NCBI GenBank assembly: GCA_963709355.1
Contig: CAVPVY010000005.1
Span: 2,604,001 to 2,668,000 of the forward strand
Reading direction: 5' to 3'
DNA: 64,000 bases
Source of the DNA: PLOWO2-12-38-17 sp963709355
Lineage (GTDB): Bacteria > Planctomycetota > Brocadiia > Brocadiales > Brocadiaceae
In this document: piece after piece, positions 26,967 through 37,204 of the stretch
Position numbering within the stretch: the stretch's first letter is position 1
Layout: each line of letters opens with the position of its first letter
The notes under the pieces: model-generated
Databases searched by the model: none
The model's input: the letters and a program-made list of their open reading frames with translations, nothing else
Told to the model about the DNA's origin: nothing
Position numbers and translations under genes: made by a program

Positions 26967-28622
26967 TGCCCTTATCTCCTTCTGAAAAATATTTCACTAA
27001 CAATAACAGTCTTTTCTCAATTTTTAAGAAAGAATATCTCTTTGTCATACTCTGTATAATTTGTGGTCTGCTTTTCTTTTTTGAATTAGGAAGCAGAAAC
27101 CTTTGAAACACATGACGTCCCACGATATGCCGAAATGGCAAGGGATATGCTCCATACCGGAGACTGGCTGGTAACTAAGTATCAGGGGCATATTTATCTG
27201 AGCAAACCTCCCATGTTAATGTGGCTAATTGCCTTCTTTTCTTCGTTTAGTGATCACATAACTCCGCTTACTGCACGTCTACCCAATGCACTTGCAGGCA
27301 TTGCAGGCGTCCTCATCACATATTACTTCGCAAGGAAATTCTTTTCCAATCGCATCGCGTTTCTTTCTGCAACGATCCTGTCTATCAGCCAGAAATACTT
27401 CTGGCACGGCAGGGAAGCACGTACAGATATGCTCTTTACAGTATTTGTCACGCTTTCGTTTTATTTCTTTTACCTGGGCTACAGGCAAAAAAAGTGGTTT
27501 TATGCCATCTTCTATTTTGCATTAGTACTTGCTATGCTTACCAAAGGACCGCTGGGTATTATATTTGTTTTATCAGTTATCATAACCTATTTAGCGCTTC
27601 AAAAAAACCTATCGGCTATTAAAACCATGAAATGGAACTGGGGGTTCGCTATCTTTGCGTTGACAATCGGTATTTGGGGAAGTATCTTTTGTTTGAAGGT
27701 AGGAATCAAACCTATTATGTCCACTGTAAAATCTGAACTTTTTACGCGTGTTAATGATCCTATCAGCCACGCTGAACCATTTTACTATTACTTTGTTAGT
27801 ATATGGGCAGACTATGCACCATGGACTTTGTTTATCCCTTTTGCCTGTATTTACGCATATAAAAAGTGGAGAGAAGGAAACCCGCACCATACATTCCTTT
27901 TTTGCTGGATAGTTGTAATCTTTATATTTCTATTTATATCTAAGGCTAAAAGCTCAAGATATATGCTCCCAATATTTCCTGCCCTTTCAATTCTTATTGC
28001 AAACCTTATCAGCGATGTTTTTGAAAATACTATCTTAGAGCCAAAATGGTTAGCCAAGGTAACAAGGTGGATTATCTTTGCAACAGCCATAATAGCCGCC
28101 ATAACGCTTGTCGGTATGCCGCATTATCTCATAAAAAATATATGGATCGTGTATTCTATTTCGATAGGAACAATATTGATGTTAATAAAACTATACAGAT
28201 ATTTCTTTGAAAGAAAAAAAATATTAAAGGCAACTCTGGCTTTCATTATCATTATCACTACTGCCGGGTGGTTAGTTTACATTCATCAGCTTACTGTTCA
28301 ATCAAAACGTGATTCATTTGGACCCGGGCTTGTTAAGGTGGTCAACGAAGAGGCCCTGGATTGGAAGAGCAACATTATTTGTGGATATCAGCTTGATCGT
28401 GATATATGGAATATTATCAATCTCAATCTCAACACATTCGTTCCTCGTCTTACAGACCATAACGAACTAAAGCAATTTATAAATAGCGTTGACGCAAATC
28501 CTATTTGTATCATTGAGAAGGTTGTATTTGATAAAATAAAGGAAAACATTCTCGACGATTCTTTAAAAACACTAGATATCAAATCCAGAAAACATCCGCT
28601 TGTGGTGCTAACAAAAAAATGA
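26966..28622 (+). pseudogene. GT39-family glycosyltransferase copy 3, single frameshift
   Basis: ATG 26966 opens MPLSPSEKYF and a first membrane span, then the frame ends at 27106. A second frame from about 27100 carries THDVPRYAEMARDMLHTGDW, KPPMLMWLIAFF, TKGPLGIIF and the rest to 28622. Deleting one T from TTT at 27102-27104 gives GSRNLETHDVPRY and a continuous 551-residue protein, identical in length to copy 4. In the first loop the usual Asp-Glu is Asp-Val, as in copy 4 the Glu is lost. Whether the frameshift is real needs read evidence. Confidence 0.8.
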
Positions 28623-28668
28623 AATGTACAAATTTAATATAATTCTTATATAAAAAGAAGAAGAAATA

Positions 28669-30324
28669 ATGCTGAAGGATATATCAAAAAATCAAAGGTT
28701 TTTACTAATAACACTTATAACAATAAGCAGCTTCGTCCTGTTCTTCGATTTAGGTGGCAGGGGCTTTCAGAATAAAGATTACCTGCGCTTTGCAGAGGTC
28801 GCCCGTGAAATGATGTACACGGGCGATTATATCGTCCCGCATTATGCCGGCAAGATTTACCTGGCAAAACCTCCCATGCTCATGTGGTGTATTGCAGTGT
28901 CTTCTAAATTTAACGGCACAATCACCCCATTCACTGCAAGAATACCCTCGGCTCTCTGTGCGCTTCTGAGTATTATCGTCGTATACTTGTTTGGAAAGAA
29001 CCTCTTTAAAAATCCAATGGCAGGCCTTTTTGCAGGGCTTATTTTGCTTTCCAATTACATGTTTTTCCTCTACGCCAGAACCGTTAAAACAGACATGATG
29101 TTAGCAACATTCATCTTCACGGCCTTATACACCTTCTACATAGGATACTTATTGAAAGATACCTCGAAAAAAAGAAGGTACTTCATTTTATTTTATATTT
29201 CAATTGCGCTTGCAATTCTTACAAAAGGTCCGCTTGGATTCATTATTCCACTCTTAATTATCTGCATTTATCTGCTATTTAAGAGAGATTTGCGGTTTTT
29301 CAAACAAATGCATTGGCTAATGGGTGCGTGCATATTGGCGCTGGCTGTTGCACCATGGGTCTCATTAATATGTCATCGAATAGGACTTGATGCCTTTATC
29401 AAAAACACCTTCAGCGAATCTGTGGTTAGATATGGCACGGAAGAATACGGTCATAAGGAACCGTTCTATTTTTTTCTACCCGAACTCATTAAGGGATTTT
29501 TACCGTACAGCATTTTTTTTCCCGCAACTTTTGTCTATCTATTTTCCAAAAAGGTAACAAGGTTTGCCGTTGATCGTTTATGGCTCTTAATATGGTTCAT
29601 TACAATCTTTATTTTCATGTCAATCTCACAGTGTAAAAGCGCCCGTTATATATTGCCTTTGTATCCTGCTATAGCGCTTATGATAGGTGGCATGCTGGCG
29701 AGTATATCTGATAGGTCAGTAGATAATACATATTTGAGTAAGTGGACAAGATATACCCTTGCATCAATGCTGGTTATTGTTTTTGCGCTGTCCATTGGAG
29801 CCGCTGTTTACACGCATTCACACTATACCGAACTCTATCCCTTCAGCATCGGTATTGCCATAATTTTCATAACAATCACTGCGGGCAGGGTTCTTACTAA
29901 AAAACTGCAAAGTCAAACTGTATCTTTTTTAATTATATGTGCATTCTTTACAATAGTTGGCATGGTATACATCAAAGAATTAAGCCTTTATAACCATCGC
30001 CATTCGCCAGGTCTGGAACTGGCAAATGCTGTGTCAAAACATGTAAACAGGGATGACCTGTATTATCATGAAGTGCCGGATGAATGTCTATCACCGATGA
30101 ACTTTTATATGAACCGCCTTATCACTGAAGTAAAGAATGAGCGACAGTTAACAAAGACATTCCTGTCAAACGACACTGTCTATTGTGTCGTTGGCAAGAA
30201 AGCATACGATGAGACAGAATTTTTCCGTCACTTTCCGCATCGTGTAATGCAGAATATACGTTACAAAGATATTGATTTAATTCTTATAAAAAATCACCCA
30301 AAGGCAATTCAAACAGAATGGTGA
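28669..30324 (+). CDS. GT39-family glycosyltransferase (ArnT/PMT-like), copy 4, divergent motif
   Basis: A 551-residue polytopic membrane protein with the family layout (first loop, then YLAKPPMLMWCIAV and LTKGPLGFIIP). In the first loop the canonical D-E-P-R-Y is KDYLRFAEVAREMM: the Asp and Arg remain but the Glu is Tyr. It is closest to copy 3. The last seven bases overlap the start of the hendecad-repeat gene, implying translational coupling. Either it retains activity with a changed site or it is a non-catalytic partner. Confidence 0.82.
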   Translation: MLKDISKNQRFLLITLITISSFVLFFDLGGRGFQNKDYLRFAEVAREMMYTGDYIVPHYAGKIYLAKPPMLMWCIAVSSKFNGTITPFTARIPSALCALLSIIVVYLFGKNLFKNPMAGLFAGLILLSNYMFFLYARTVKTDMMLATFIFTALYTFYIGYLLKDTSKKRRYFILFYISIALAILTKGPLGFIIPLLIICIYLLFKRDLRFFKQMHWLMGACILALAVAPWVSLICHRIGLDAFIKNTFSESVVRYGTEEYGHKEPFYFFLPELIKGFLPYSIFFPATFVYLFSKKVTRFAVDRLWLLIWFITIFIFMSISQCKSARYILPLYPAIALMIGGMLASISDRSVDNTYLSKWTRYTLASMLVIVFALSIGAAVYTHSHYTELYPFSIGIAIIFITITAGRVLTKKLQSQTVSFLIICAFFTIVGMVYIKELSLYNHRHSPGLELANAVSKHVNRDDLYYHEVPDECLSPMNFYMNRLITEVKNERQLTKTFLSNDTVYCVVGKKAYDETEFFRHFPHRVMQNIRYKDIDLILIKNHPKAIQTEW

Positions 30325-32345
30325 TAAATGTCATTATATTGTTTATTCTATTCTTTGCAGGCCAATTCATACTTCTGCCTTTACAAAGAATATATCCCCA
30401 ATCTGGAGAAACTGCACAGCAAACTACTTTATCAAATACACAGACAGACTACGTTAACGTTGTATATAAAAACCACAAAGACGTCTACGAACAATTTGGC
30501 GATAACGCGGTACGTCTCTATCAATTACATGGCGCTTTTGCCCTTGAATTTCTAAAAGAATATAAAGTTGAAGGACTATCACTCCTCGAAAGATATGCAG
30601 GGGAAATGGCAAGCCTGTACCCAATGCTTGATTATCGTGATATCTTTCAATTATACAATAACTCCAATAATAACACAGAAAATCTAAAAATATTTTCACC
30701 CGAAATTATCGCCGATTTTTATAAAACATTTGGAAATGAAGGAATAAAATATATAACCGATAACCCTGAAAATTTCTTTCTCATCAGCGGAGACAAAGAA
30801 AAAGGGCATGAATTAATCCAGCTTGCAAATGAAAAGGGTGATATAGTCTTTCCGCTTGTGCATAAACATGGGATTGCCTTTGCAAAACATTACGACAGGG
30901 ATGTGCTGAACATTGTTATCAAATTCCAGGAAGACGGACTCCTTGCAATCAAGGAATATGGAGATAAGGCAAAGATGTTATTCAGCCTTTTTATAGACGA
31001 AGAGACTTTCTATCATGTGATAAAGACGTATGGACACAAACAGACCATTCCGATTATCTATCTCTTTTATGATAATAAAGACTTCAACAGCCAGATGTCT
31101 AATTACTTGAAAATAACAAACGCTTATAACTGGCTCTCAAGCTGGTGGTACGGCACGGATACTGCCACAACAAATACACAAGACGATGACTCCGTAAGGT
31201 ATAACAATGCCAGAAGGGGAGTTAATCTCATCTTTGAACTGGGTAACGATTTTATAGATAGATTTGAAATCGTGGATATTAACAATGTCAAAGAGGAAGC
31301 CGTTACCATAATCACCAATAAATTAAGAAACTTCTTTATTTCTGATGTTGAGAAGGTCAGCCGTAAAAGGATTCGACAGGAAGACATTACCTTCCAGGAT
31401 AACCTGTTTGCAGGACTGGATTTACTGGGATTTGTTCCTATCGGCAGCGGCATATCAAAAGGGGCAAAGTTTGCAGCAAAAGGGGCGCAGTTTACAAGGA
31501 CTATAAAAGGTTTCGAGGGACTCGCAAATTTAACAGACGACCTTGTTAAAACCTACGGAGACGATATTATCAAATTCGTGGCAAAACACGGTGATGATGG
31601 CATAAAAGCCGTACAGGCAACGGATGGCAGAATACTCAAACTATCGCAGCAATATGGGGATGATGTTGTCAGATATGTTTCTAGGTATGGTGCAGACGCT
31701 GGAAAAACAATCGAGAAATACGGTGATGACGTCCTGTCGCTTGCACGCCAGTTCGGCGATGATGTAATAAAATATACAACGCTTTACGGCGATGACGCGC
31801 TTAAGATTATCAAAAAACACGGCAAAGATGTTGTACTTTTGAGTTCAATTTATGGTGACAATGTCATAAAGTTATCAATCATACATGGCGATGACGTTGT
31901 TAAGTATGCTTCGAAATACGGTTCCACTGGTATGAAGGTTATTGAGAAATACGGTGATGATGTAATGGGTCTGGCAAAAAGGTACGGAGACAATGTCATA
32001 AAATATGTAGGCATGTATGGCGATGACGGTCTCAAGCTTGCAGGAAAAGGCAAAGCGGGCTTATTCATAATGCGTTTCATGTCCCCAAAGGTATTTGCAA
32101 AATGCGTAAAGTTTATCAAATATGGACTTATTGCTACTATTTTTCTCACTATTGCCACACATCCCTTCGCATTTTTATCTGGATTGATAAATGCACTTGC
32201 ATGGCTATTTGGCACCAGCCCGGTAATCATAGCAATCATTCTAGGCCTTGTCGCCACCTTTTTCCTCATACGGTTTCTAAGAAGATTTAAATGGGTTTTC
32301 ACGCCATTTCTGGTATGTTTTAGGATACTAAAAAGATTTGTATAG
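30318..32345 (+). CDS. Membrane protein with tandem 11-residue (hendecad) repeats
   Basis: A 675-residue protein I cannot assign to a family. An N-terminal hydrophobic segment (residues 2-20) looks like an uncleaved anchor or signal. Residues ~55-250 are divergent 11-residue units (FGDNAVRLYQL, HGAFALEFLKE, YKVEGLSLLER). A middle region (~270-395) ends in a hydrophobic Gly-rich stretch. Residues 413-577 are fifteen consecutive 11-residue repeats of the form YGDDVIKYxxK. Two strongly hydrophobic helices follow (~595-650), then a basic tail. The ATG overlaps the stop of GT39 copy 4, so it is co-translated with the glycosyltransferases. A periplasmic repeat domain held at both ends by membrane helices is the simplest reading; it may be an acceptor, scaffold or ion-binding partner. 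Confidence 0.75.
   Translation: MVINVIILFILFFAGQFILLPLQRIYPQSGETAQQTTLSNTQTDYVNVVYKNHKDVYEQFGDNAVRLYQLHGAFALEFLKEYKVEGLSLLERYAGEMASLYPMLDYRDIFQLYNNSNNNTENLKIFSPEIIADFYKTFGNEGIKYITDNPENFFLISGDKEKGHELIQLANEKGDIVFPLVHKHGIAFAKHYDRDVLNIVIKFQEDGLLAIKEYGDKAKMLFSLFIDEETFYHVIKTYGHKQTIPIIYLFYDNKDFNSQMSNYLKITNAYNWLSSWWYGTDTATTNTQDDDSVRYNNARRGVNLIFELGNDFIDRFEIVDINNVKEEAVTIITNKLRNFFISDVEKVSRKRIRQEDITFQDNLFAGLDLLGFVPIGSGISKGAKFAAKGAQFTRTIKGFEGLANLTDDLVKTYGDDIIKFVAKHGDDGIKAVQATDGRILKLSQQYGDDVVRYVSRYGADAGKTIEKYGDDVLSLARQFGDDVIKYTTLYGDDALKIIKKHGKDVVLLSSIYGDNVIKLSIIHGDDVVKYASKYGSTGMKVIEKYGDDVMGLAKRYGDNVIKYVGMYGDDGLKLAGKGKAGLFIMRFMSPKVFAKCVKFIKYGLIATIFLTIATHPFAFLSGLINALAWLFGTSPVIIAIILGLVATFFLIRFLRRFKWVFTPFLVCFRILKRFV
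31554..32048 (+). repeat. Fifteen 33-base repeats encoding 11-residue units
   Basis: In-frame units in phase with no gaps, for example YGDDVVRYVSR, YGADAGKTIEK, YGDDVLSLARQ, FGDDVIKYTTL, YGDDALKIIKK, HGDDVVKYASK and YGDDVMGLAKR. The G-D-D/N triplet opens 11 of 15 units, and small hydrophobic residues recur at the same positions. DNA identity between units is moderate, so the repeat is old and maintained at protein level. Confidence 0.9.
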
Positions 32346-32638
32346 GCAGTCACGTTGTTCAATATTCTGACAAACTGGACACGCTATGGAGAATTATTCG
32401 CATATAGCGAAGATACAGGATATATTACTTTTGAGTAGAATTGCAGAATAGATTTTGATAAATTAGCCAAAATTTAAGAGAAAATATGCACTTCACCTTA
32501 GTACTGCATGTTTCAGATTTGTTATTTTATAACTGATACATTAGAAATGATGCTTAAAAATTCAACTTCGAATATAGCATACGAAATATTTTACAGTAAA
32601 TGCGCCTGACTTAGCGACTCATACAATATAAATCAATT
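32346..32638. other. Intergenic region, no gene seen
   Basis: AT-rich, 293 bases between the hendecad gene and the exchanger gene. I see no ORF, hairpin with a T-run, or clear promoter. Confidence 0.5.
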
Positions 32639-33592
32639 ATGGTATTGAATATTTTACTTTTCTTTCTGGGACTTGCCGGGCTATATTTCGGGGCAGAGTG
32701 GCTTGTAAAGGGTGCATCCAGATTTGCCCGTTCATTCAACTTCAAACCAGTAGTCATAGGCCTTACTATAGTTGCATTCGGTACCTCCACTCCAGAACTC
32801 GTTACCAGTGTGCTAGCCGGCATAAAACATCTAAACGACCTTGCTATAGGTAATATTGTTGGAAGTAATATTGCCAACATAGGGCTCATTTTGGGACTTG
32901 CTGCGCTCATCCAACCGCTCAAGGTTGATATGAAACTCATTATCCGTGAGATGCCCATTGTGGTAGGCCTTTCCTTGCTATTGTATTTTATGGGACGGAA
33001 CGGCGTACTGAGCAGATATGAGGGTATGATACTCCTCGGAGGTATTATTGCATACATTCTATATGTATATCGCATGGCAATAAAAGAATCTAAATCTGTT
33101 GAGCAAGAATATCTCGAAGTTGAGGACAATTTAGGAACAGCAAGTAATCGTAAGTCAAAAGATATTTTTTTCATACTTATCGGCCTTGGAGCGCTTGTTG
33201 GAGGGGCACACTTCCTTGTTAACTCTGCCATTTATATCGCAAGAGTTATAGGTATCAGCGAACTTGTTATCGGTCTTACTGTTGTTGCAGTAGGCACCTC
33301 GCTTCCCGAACTAGCCACTTCAATGATTGCTGCAATTCGAAAGGAATCGGATATAAGTGTTGGCAATGTGCTTGGCAGCAATATCTTTAATATCCTTGCA
33401 ATACTCGGTCTAGCTGCAATAATTCAACCCCTGCAAATCAATACCACCTCTCTTCGGGTAGATATGCCTGTAATGATTCTGTTCGCCATATGTCTAATAC
33501 CAATGATCACATGGAAATTCGTACTTACTCGTTTTCAGGGTGTGCTTCTATTAATCGGATACGTTGCTTACATGTTGTGGTTATTCAAATAA
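32639..33592 (+). CDS. CaCA-family calcium/sodium antiporter (YrbG-like)
   Basis: A 317-residue cation exchanger with ten predicted spans and the two inverted alpha-repeats of the family: GTSTPELVTSVLAGIK with GSNIANIGLILG in the first half, and GTSLPELATSMIAAIR with GSNIFNILAILG in the second. The Glu in each GTSxPEL motif is the ion ligand. A central acidic hydrophilic loop (VEQEYLEVEDN) separates the halves. It exchanges Ca2+ for Na+ or H+ across the inner membrane. First start codon ATG 32639. Confidence 0.9.
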   Translation: MVLNILLFFLGLAGLYFGAEWLVKGASRFARSFNFKPVVIGLTIVAFGTSTPELVTSVLAGIKHLNDLAIGNIVGSNIANIGLILGLAALIQPLKVDMKLIIREMPIVVGLSLLLYFMGRNGVLSRYEGMILLGGIIAYILYVYRMAIKESKSVEQEYLEVEDNLGTASNRKSKDIFFILIGLGALVGGAHFLVNSAIYIARVIGISELVIGLTVVAVGTSLPELATSMIAAIRKESDISVGNVLGSNIFNILAILGLAAIIQPLQINTTSLRVDMPVMILFAICLIPMITWKFVLTRFQGVLLLIGYVAYMLWLFK

Positions 33593-33775
33593 TTTTTATG
33601 CTTCAAACAACTCCGCTTACCAATCGCTAATTGCAATTTCAAATTTAAAAGGCAATCTTTCCCCGCCTATAATTACCTCATTTTTTGTTTATTAAGAAAT
33701 GGTAGCAGAATGTCACTCTCTTTAAATATTGATTCCTCATTTTTACATACTATTTCTACTTCTGTACTACTTATG

Positions 33776-34834
33776 CTACTTTTTATTACTTAAAAATTTC
33801 AGACAAACGTCAGCAACCTTATCAGGTTTTATCTGCGTCATACATCTATGATCCTTTGGACATATCTTTAGCTGACAGGCAAGACAGTCCACATCGGCAC
33901 AAATTACTTGTCCTATCTCTGCGGGAGTATCCGTATATCTCGGATCGTTCGGTCCTATGATTGTTACTACAGGTCTTTTAAAGGCAACGGCGATATGCCT
34001 TGGACCGGAATCCACTGTAATCAACAAATCGCATACCTTTATAACCGATTTAAGAACATTAAGGGACAAAGAATAACTTGCCAGATTTATCAACCTCGAT
34101 TTTGCTGTTCGTTCGATGTCTGTCGCCAGATTTATTTCGTTTGGTGCACAAACGATGGCAACATTACAATCCAATTCCTTCTTTATAAGGTCTGCTGTTC
34201 GGGCAAATCCCTCTGCCGTCCAGCACTTTGAGTAACCATACGCTGCACCCGGATTTAACAAAATAAGAGGCACATCACTATTCACATTGCAGTTTTTCAG
34301 GATTTCATCCGCGCGTGTCTGGCCTTCCTCGGTAACGAACAATTCCAATTCATTCGATCTTATATCGCAGCCTATTTCAGTACACAAACTCAGATAATAA
34401 TCCCCCATATAGGTTGGAAGGAAATGTCCGTTTTCAGATGGTCTGTTTATCACATCTGTAAGAAATAACGAGCGCGCATCCCTTCTGTAACCTATGCGCC
34501 GTTTTACACCTCCCAGCCAGAACACGAGCGCCGAACTGAACGAATTAGGGAAGAGGAATCCGATATCATATTCTTCAGACCGTATCTCTTTTACTGTCGA
34601 GATAAATTGAGCGGTTTTGTTGCGCTTATTATTGTCTAAAACGAATAATTTATTAAACCAAGGCGCGCCCTCGATTAAGTTATGGACATAGGTTTTGAGC
34701 ACAAGTGTTATCTCTGCCTCTGGAAAGTTTTCCCTTATACATCGAAAGGCGGGAGTAGCCATAACAACATCTCCCACCCAGTTGGGCGAGCGGATAATGA
34801 TTTTACTGATATTTTCTGGTTTAACCAATGACAA
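33776..34834 (-). CDS. waaF: Lipopolysaccharide heptosyltransferase II-like (GT9)
   Basis: A 352-residue GT-B enzyme. N-terminal IIIRSPNWVGDVVMATPAFR is the WaaF-type motif, RRIGYRRDARS mid-domain, then LLNPGAAYGYSKCW and the C-terminal ITVDSGPRHIAVAF with GPNDPRYT. It transfers the second L-glycero-D-manno-heptose to the inner core. The start is TTG 34834: GAGG lies five bases upstream. A clear promoter precedes it. It is divergent from the histidine kinase gene. Confidence 0.9.
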   Translation of the reverse strand: MSLVKPENISKIIIRSPNWVGDVVMATPAFRCIRENFPEAEITLVLKTYVHNLIEGAPWFNKLFVLDNNKRNKTAQFISTVKEIRSEEYDIGFLFPNSFSSALVFWLGGVKRRIGYRRDARSLFLTDVINRPSENGHFLPTYMGDYYLSLCTEIGCDIRSNELELFVTEEGQTRADEILKNCNVNSDVPLILLNPGAAYGYSKCWTAEGFARTADLIKKELDCNVAIVCAPNEINLATDIERTAKSRLINLASYSLSLNVLKSVIKVCDLLITVDSGPRHIAVAFKRPVVTIIGPNDPRYTDTPAEIGQVICADVDCLACQLKICPKDHRCMTQIKPDKVADVCLKFLSNKK

Positions 34835-34882
34835 CGATACCTCACATTAAGAGAATGACAACATTGAAAGACACGCTTGAAT

Positions 34883-34910
34883 TTTATATTAACAGTTCGC
34901 ATAATGTCAA
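34883..34910 (-). promoter_or_regulatory. Sigma-70-type promoter of waaF
   Basis: On the minus strand, TTGACA (34910-34905), a 16-base spacer and TATAAA (34888-34883), about 50 bases before the TTG start. Confidence 0.6.
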
Positions 34911-35062
34911 GTTATGTATTACCACCTTAAAGTTTTTCTATTGACAGAATATATGCTTATAATATTAATATGTTAATAATCATTATGTAAGTCCTTAAGC
35001 AAGGTATTTGAAAAGGGTAAAGCACACACTAGTTTTGTGAATAATTCATTTTTCTGTAACTT

Positions 35063-37195
35063 ATGCCATTATACGAAATTATATCTCTGATCGGTTTTTT
35101 GTTAGGTACCGTCCTGCACATCATTCTTTCAATACTGATTGTGCAGAGAAAACATAAAACGAGGAGCGAACTCGTCTTCCTGTTCCTTGTTATCAGCGTG
35201 GCTATGTGGCACTTTGGAAATGCAGTGTACCTTTTTAGCTTTATTTTATTTGGAAAAGGTGTTCCAATCGTAGGTATTATTACCGATGCGATATCATACA
35301 CAGGTATCGGTTTTATGCCAAGCCTATTGCTACACACTGCTGTCCTGTTTCTCTTTGAAAGCAAACCTCACATAGAAAAATCCGTTCAACGCCTCATTAT
35401 AATGGCTATCTACCTTCCCGTTATTCCATTCGTGTTAATTTTAAAAAATTTTATTGTCTTTGAGGATATATATTCAATTACAACAGCATCGCATTATATT
35501 AAACCCTTTGTTGTATGGCTTATAATCTCTTTATTTATAGCGGCTTTTATTTCCAGAGAGCTTGCAAAAACTGTGGTAGAAAAAGAAGAACGCAAATTCC
35601 ATCTGGCAATTTTCTGGGCGGTGATAGCAATTTCAATTTTTATAGGATTCACTGTACTTTTCAACGGAAACAAGATTCCTTACATCGGGAACTATCTCGT
35701 ACTGATCTCCATGTTATCATCCATTTTCCCGAGTATTATTTTTTCATACTATGTTTATCGTTATAATTACATGGAATTTGTACTCCGACGCAGCGTTTTT
35801 TATTCGCTGCTTACCCTCATACTGATATGCCTTTATTATTTTGGAATTAAAAAGCTAAGCAAATCGCTGGAACAGCACCACGCCATTAACGCAAGAATAG
35901 TTGAATCCGTCTTTGTCATCAGTCTTGTGTTCTGGTTCCCAAAGCTAAAAGAAGGTGTACAAATACTTTTAAGAAAATTAATATTTTACAAGATTGCAGA
36001 CAACGAATACCTGTTGAACGAACTAAGTCACGTTATCAGCACAGACACACTAATTAATTTCACAAAACTGCTTGAACATATTGTAGAAACAATCAGGAAG
36101 GCTACAGCTATTAAATCAACCAACCTTTTTCTTTTCAGAGCAGACCATCCGCCAGACACAGGAGGCGAAAGAATACAAATCATCGGAAACAAACGATACG
36201 AACCAATCACACATTCAGACATTCAGCACATTATTCAATTCTTCGCCAATGGAGAATTTGTTGTACTGAACCGATACGAGGTAAAGGATGTCTCTGTTAT
36301 CAACGAAACGAAGACACTGGACGCCGTTTTTGTATTTCCGATATTCGTAAAGCGCAAACTTACAGGACTTCTGGGACTGGGGCGTGCCAGACGTGGCATA
36401 CCAATTACCTCCGACAATCTGGACCAGTTGATGATTATTGCCAATGAAATAGGCTCCGCAGTAGAAAAATCAAAGATTATCGAAGAAAAACTTCAACTCG
36501 AAAGGAAGATGTATGAGAACGAAAAACTTTCAAGTCTTGGACGTCTTTCTACAAGCGTAGCGCATGAGGTAAAAAATCCGCTCAGCTCAATAAAGACCAT
36601 TGTTCAGGTAATGCGTGAGGATTTAAGCAAGGATGACTCAAAGCAGGAAGGACTCAACATTATCGTGGGCGAAATAGACAGGCTGACTAAGGTTGTCAAC
36701 CAGCTTTTACAATTCGCAAAGCCTCGCAACGAGCAGAAAACAAACATAAAGGTCACAGACATTATTAACTCAACACTGGTTGTGCTCGACCACGAAGCAA
36801 AACAAAATAAAATTACACCTTTTTGCGATATACCGGAAGACCTGCCCATGATTATTGCAGACGAAGGGGCGCTAAAGGAAATATTCTTTAACTTGCTCCA
36901 CAACGCAATCCAGGCCATGCCTTTCGGAGGGAAGATATACATTTCAGCAAATTATCAACCCGAAACCCGTGTTGTTCAAGTAACTGTTGCCGATACAGGG
37001 ATCGGCATACCTCAGGATGCGCTGGAAAAAATATTTGAACCATTTTATACAACCAAACAGACTGGAACTGGACTTGGACTCTCCATCGTTAAGAGAAAAC
37101 TCGAGGATATGGAAGCTACCATTCGTGCAGAAAGCAATGGTACTGGTGCCTCATTTACTTTAAATTTCACTTTAAACGAACCTATTTTAGTATAA
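35063..37195 (+). CDS. Membrane sensor histidine kinase (NtrB-type core with GAF)
   Basis: A 710-residue kinase. Residues 1-300 contain about eight membrane helices, then a GAF-like sensory domain (~320-470, FVVLNRYEVKDV, GLLGLGRARRG), a phospho-acceptor helix with His ~500 (VAHEVKNPLSSIKTIVQVM), and an ATPase domain with N-box LLHNAIQAMPFGG, G1 DTGIGIPQDAL, F-box FEPFYTTK and G2 GTGLGLSIVK. The HEVKNPL motif and adjacent sigma-54 activator (10 bases downstream) mark an NtrB/NtrC-type pair. The sensed signal cannot be deduced. Confidence 0.92.
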   Translation: MPLYEIISLIGFLLGTVLHIILSILIVQRKHKTRSELVFLFLVISVAMWHFGNAVYLFSFILFGKGVPIVGIITDAISYTGIGFMPSLLLHTAVLFLFESKPHIEKSVQRLIIMAIYLPVIPFVLILKNFIVFEDIYSITTASHYIKPFVVWLIISLFIAAFISRELAKTVVEKEERKFHLAIFWAVIAISIFIGFTVLFNGNKIPYIGNYLVLISMLSSIFPSIIFSYYVYRYNYMEFVLRRSVFYSLLTLILICLYYFGIKKLSKSLEQHHAINARIVESVFVISLVFWFPKLKEGVQILLRKLIFYKIADNEYLLNELSHVISTDTLINFTKLLEHIVETIRKATAIKSTNLFLFRADHPPDTGGERIQIIGNKRYEPITHSDIQHIIQFFANGEFVVLNRYEVKDVSVINETKTLDAVFVFPIFVKRKLTGLLGLGRARRGIPITSDNLDQLMIIANEIGSAVEKSKIIEEKLQLERKMYENEKLSSLGRLSTSVAHEVKNPLSSIKTIVQVMREDLSKDDSKQEGLNIIVGEIDRLTKVVNQLLQFAKPRNEQKTNIKVTDIINSTLVVLDHEAKQNKITPFCDIPEDLPMIIADEGALKEIFFNLLHNAIQAMPFGGKIYISANYQPETRVVQVTVADTGIGIPQDALEKIFEPFYTTKQTGTGLGLSIVKRKLEDMEATIRAESNGTGASFTLNFTLNEPILV

Positions 37196-37204
37196 ACCGA
37201 TATC

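Noticed and set aside
31554..32048. Regular 33-base repeats could be read as a CRISPR-like array
   Set aside because: Units are contiguous without spacers, stay in frame and encode a clear 11-residue protein repeat.
31850..32362. 170-codon minus-strand frame opposite the hendecad repeats
   Set aside because: Its regular SPYF/TSSP pattern is the antisense image of the GDD repeats, so it is not independent coding sequence.
34941..34969. TTGACA with a 17-base spacer and ATTAAT as a kinase promoter
   Set aside because: The -10 is weak; the better TATAAT is only 11 bases from the -35, so I do not call it.
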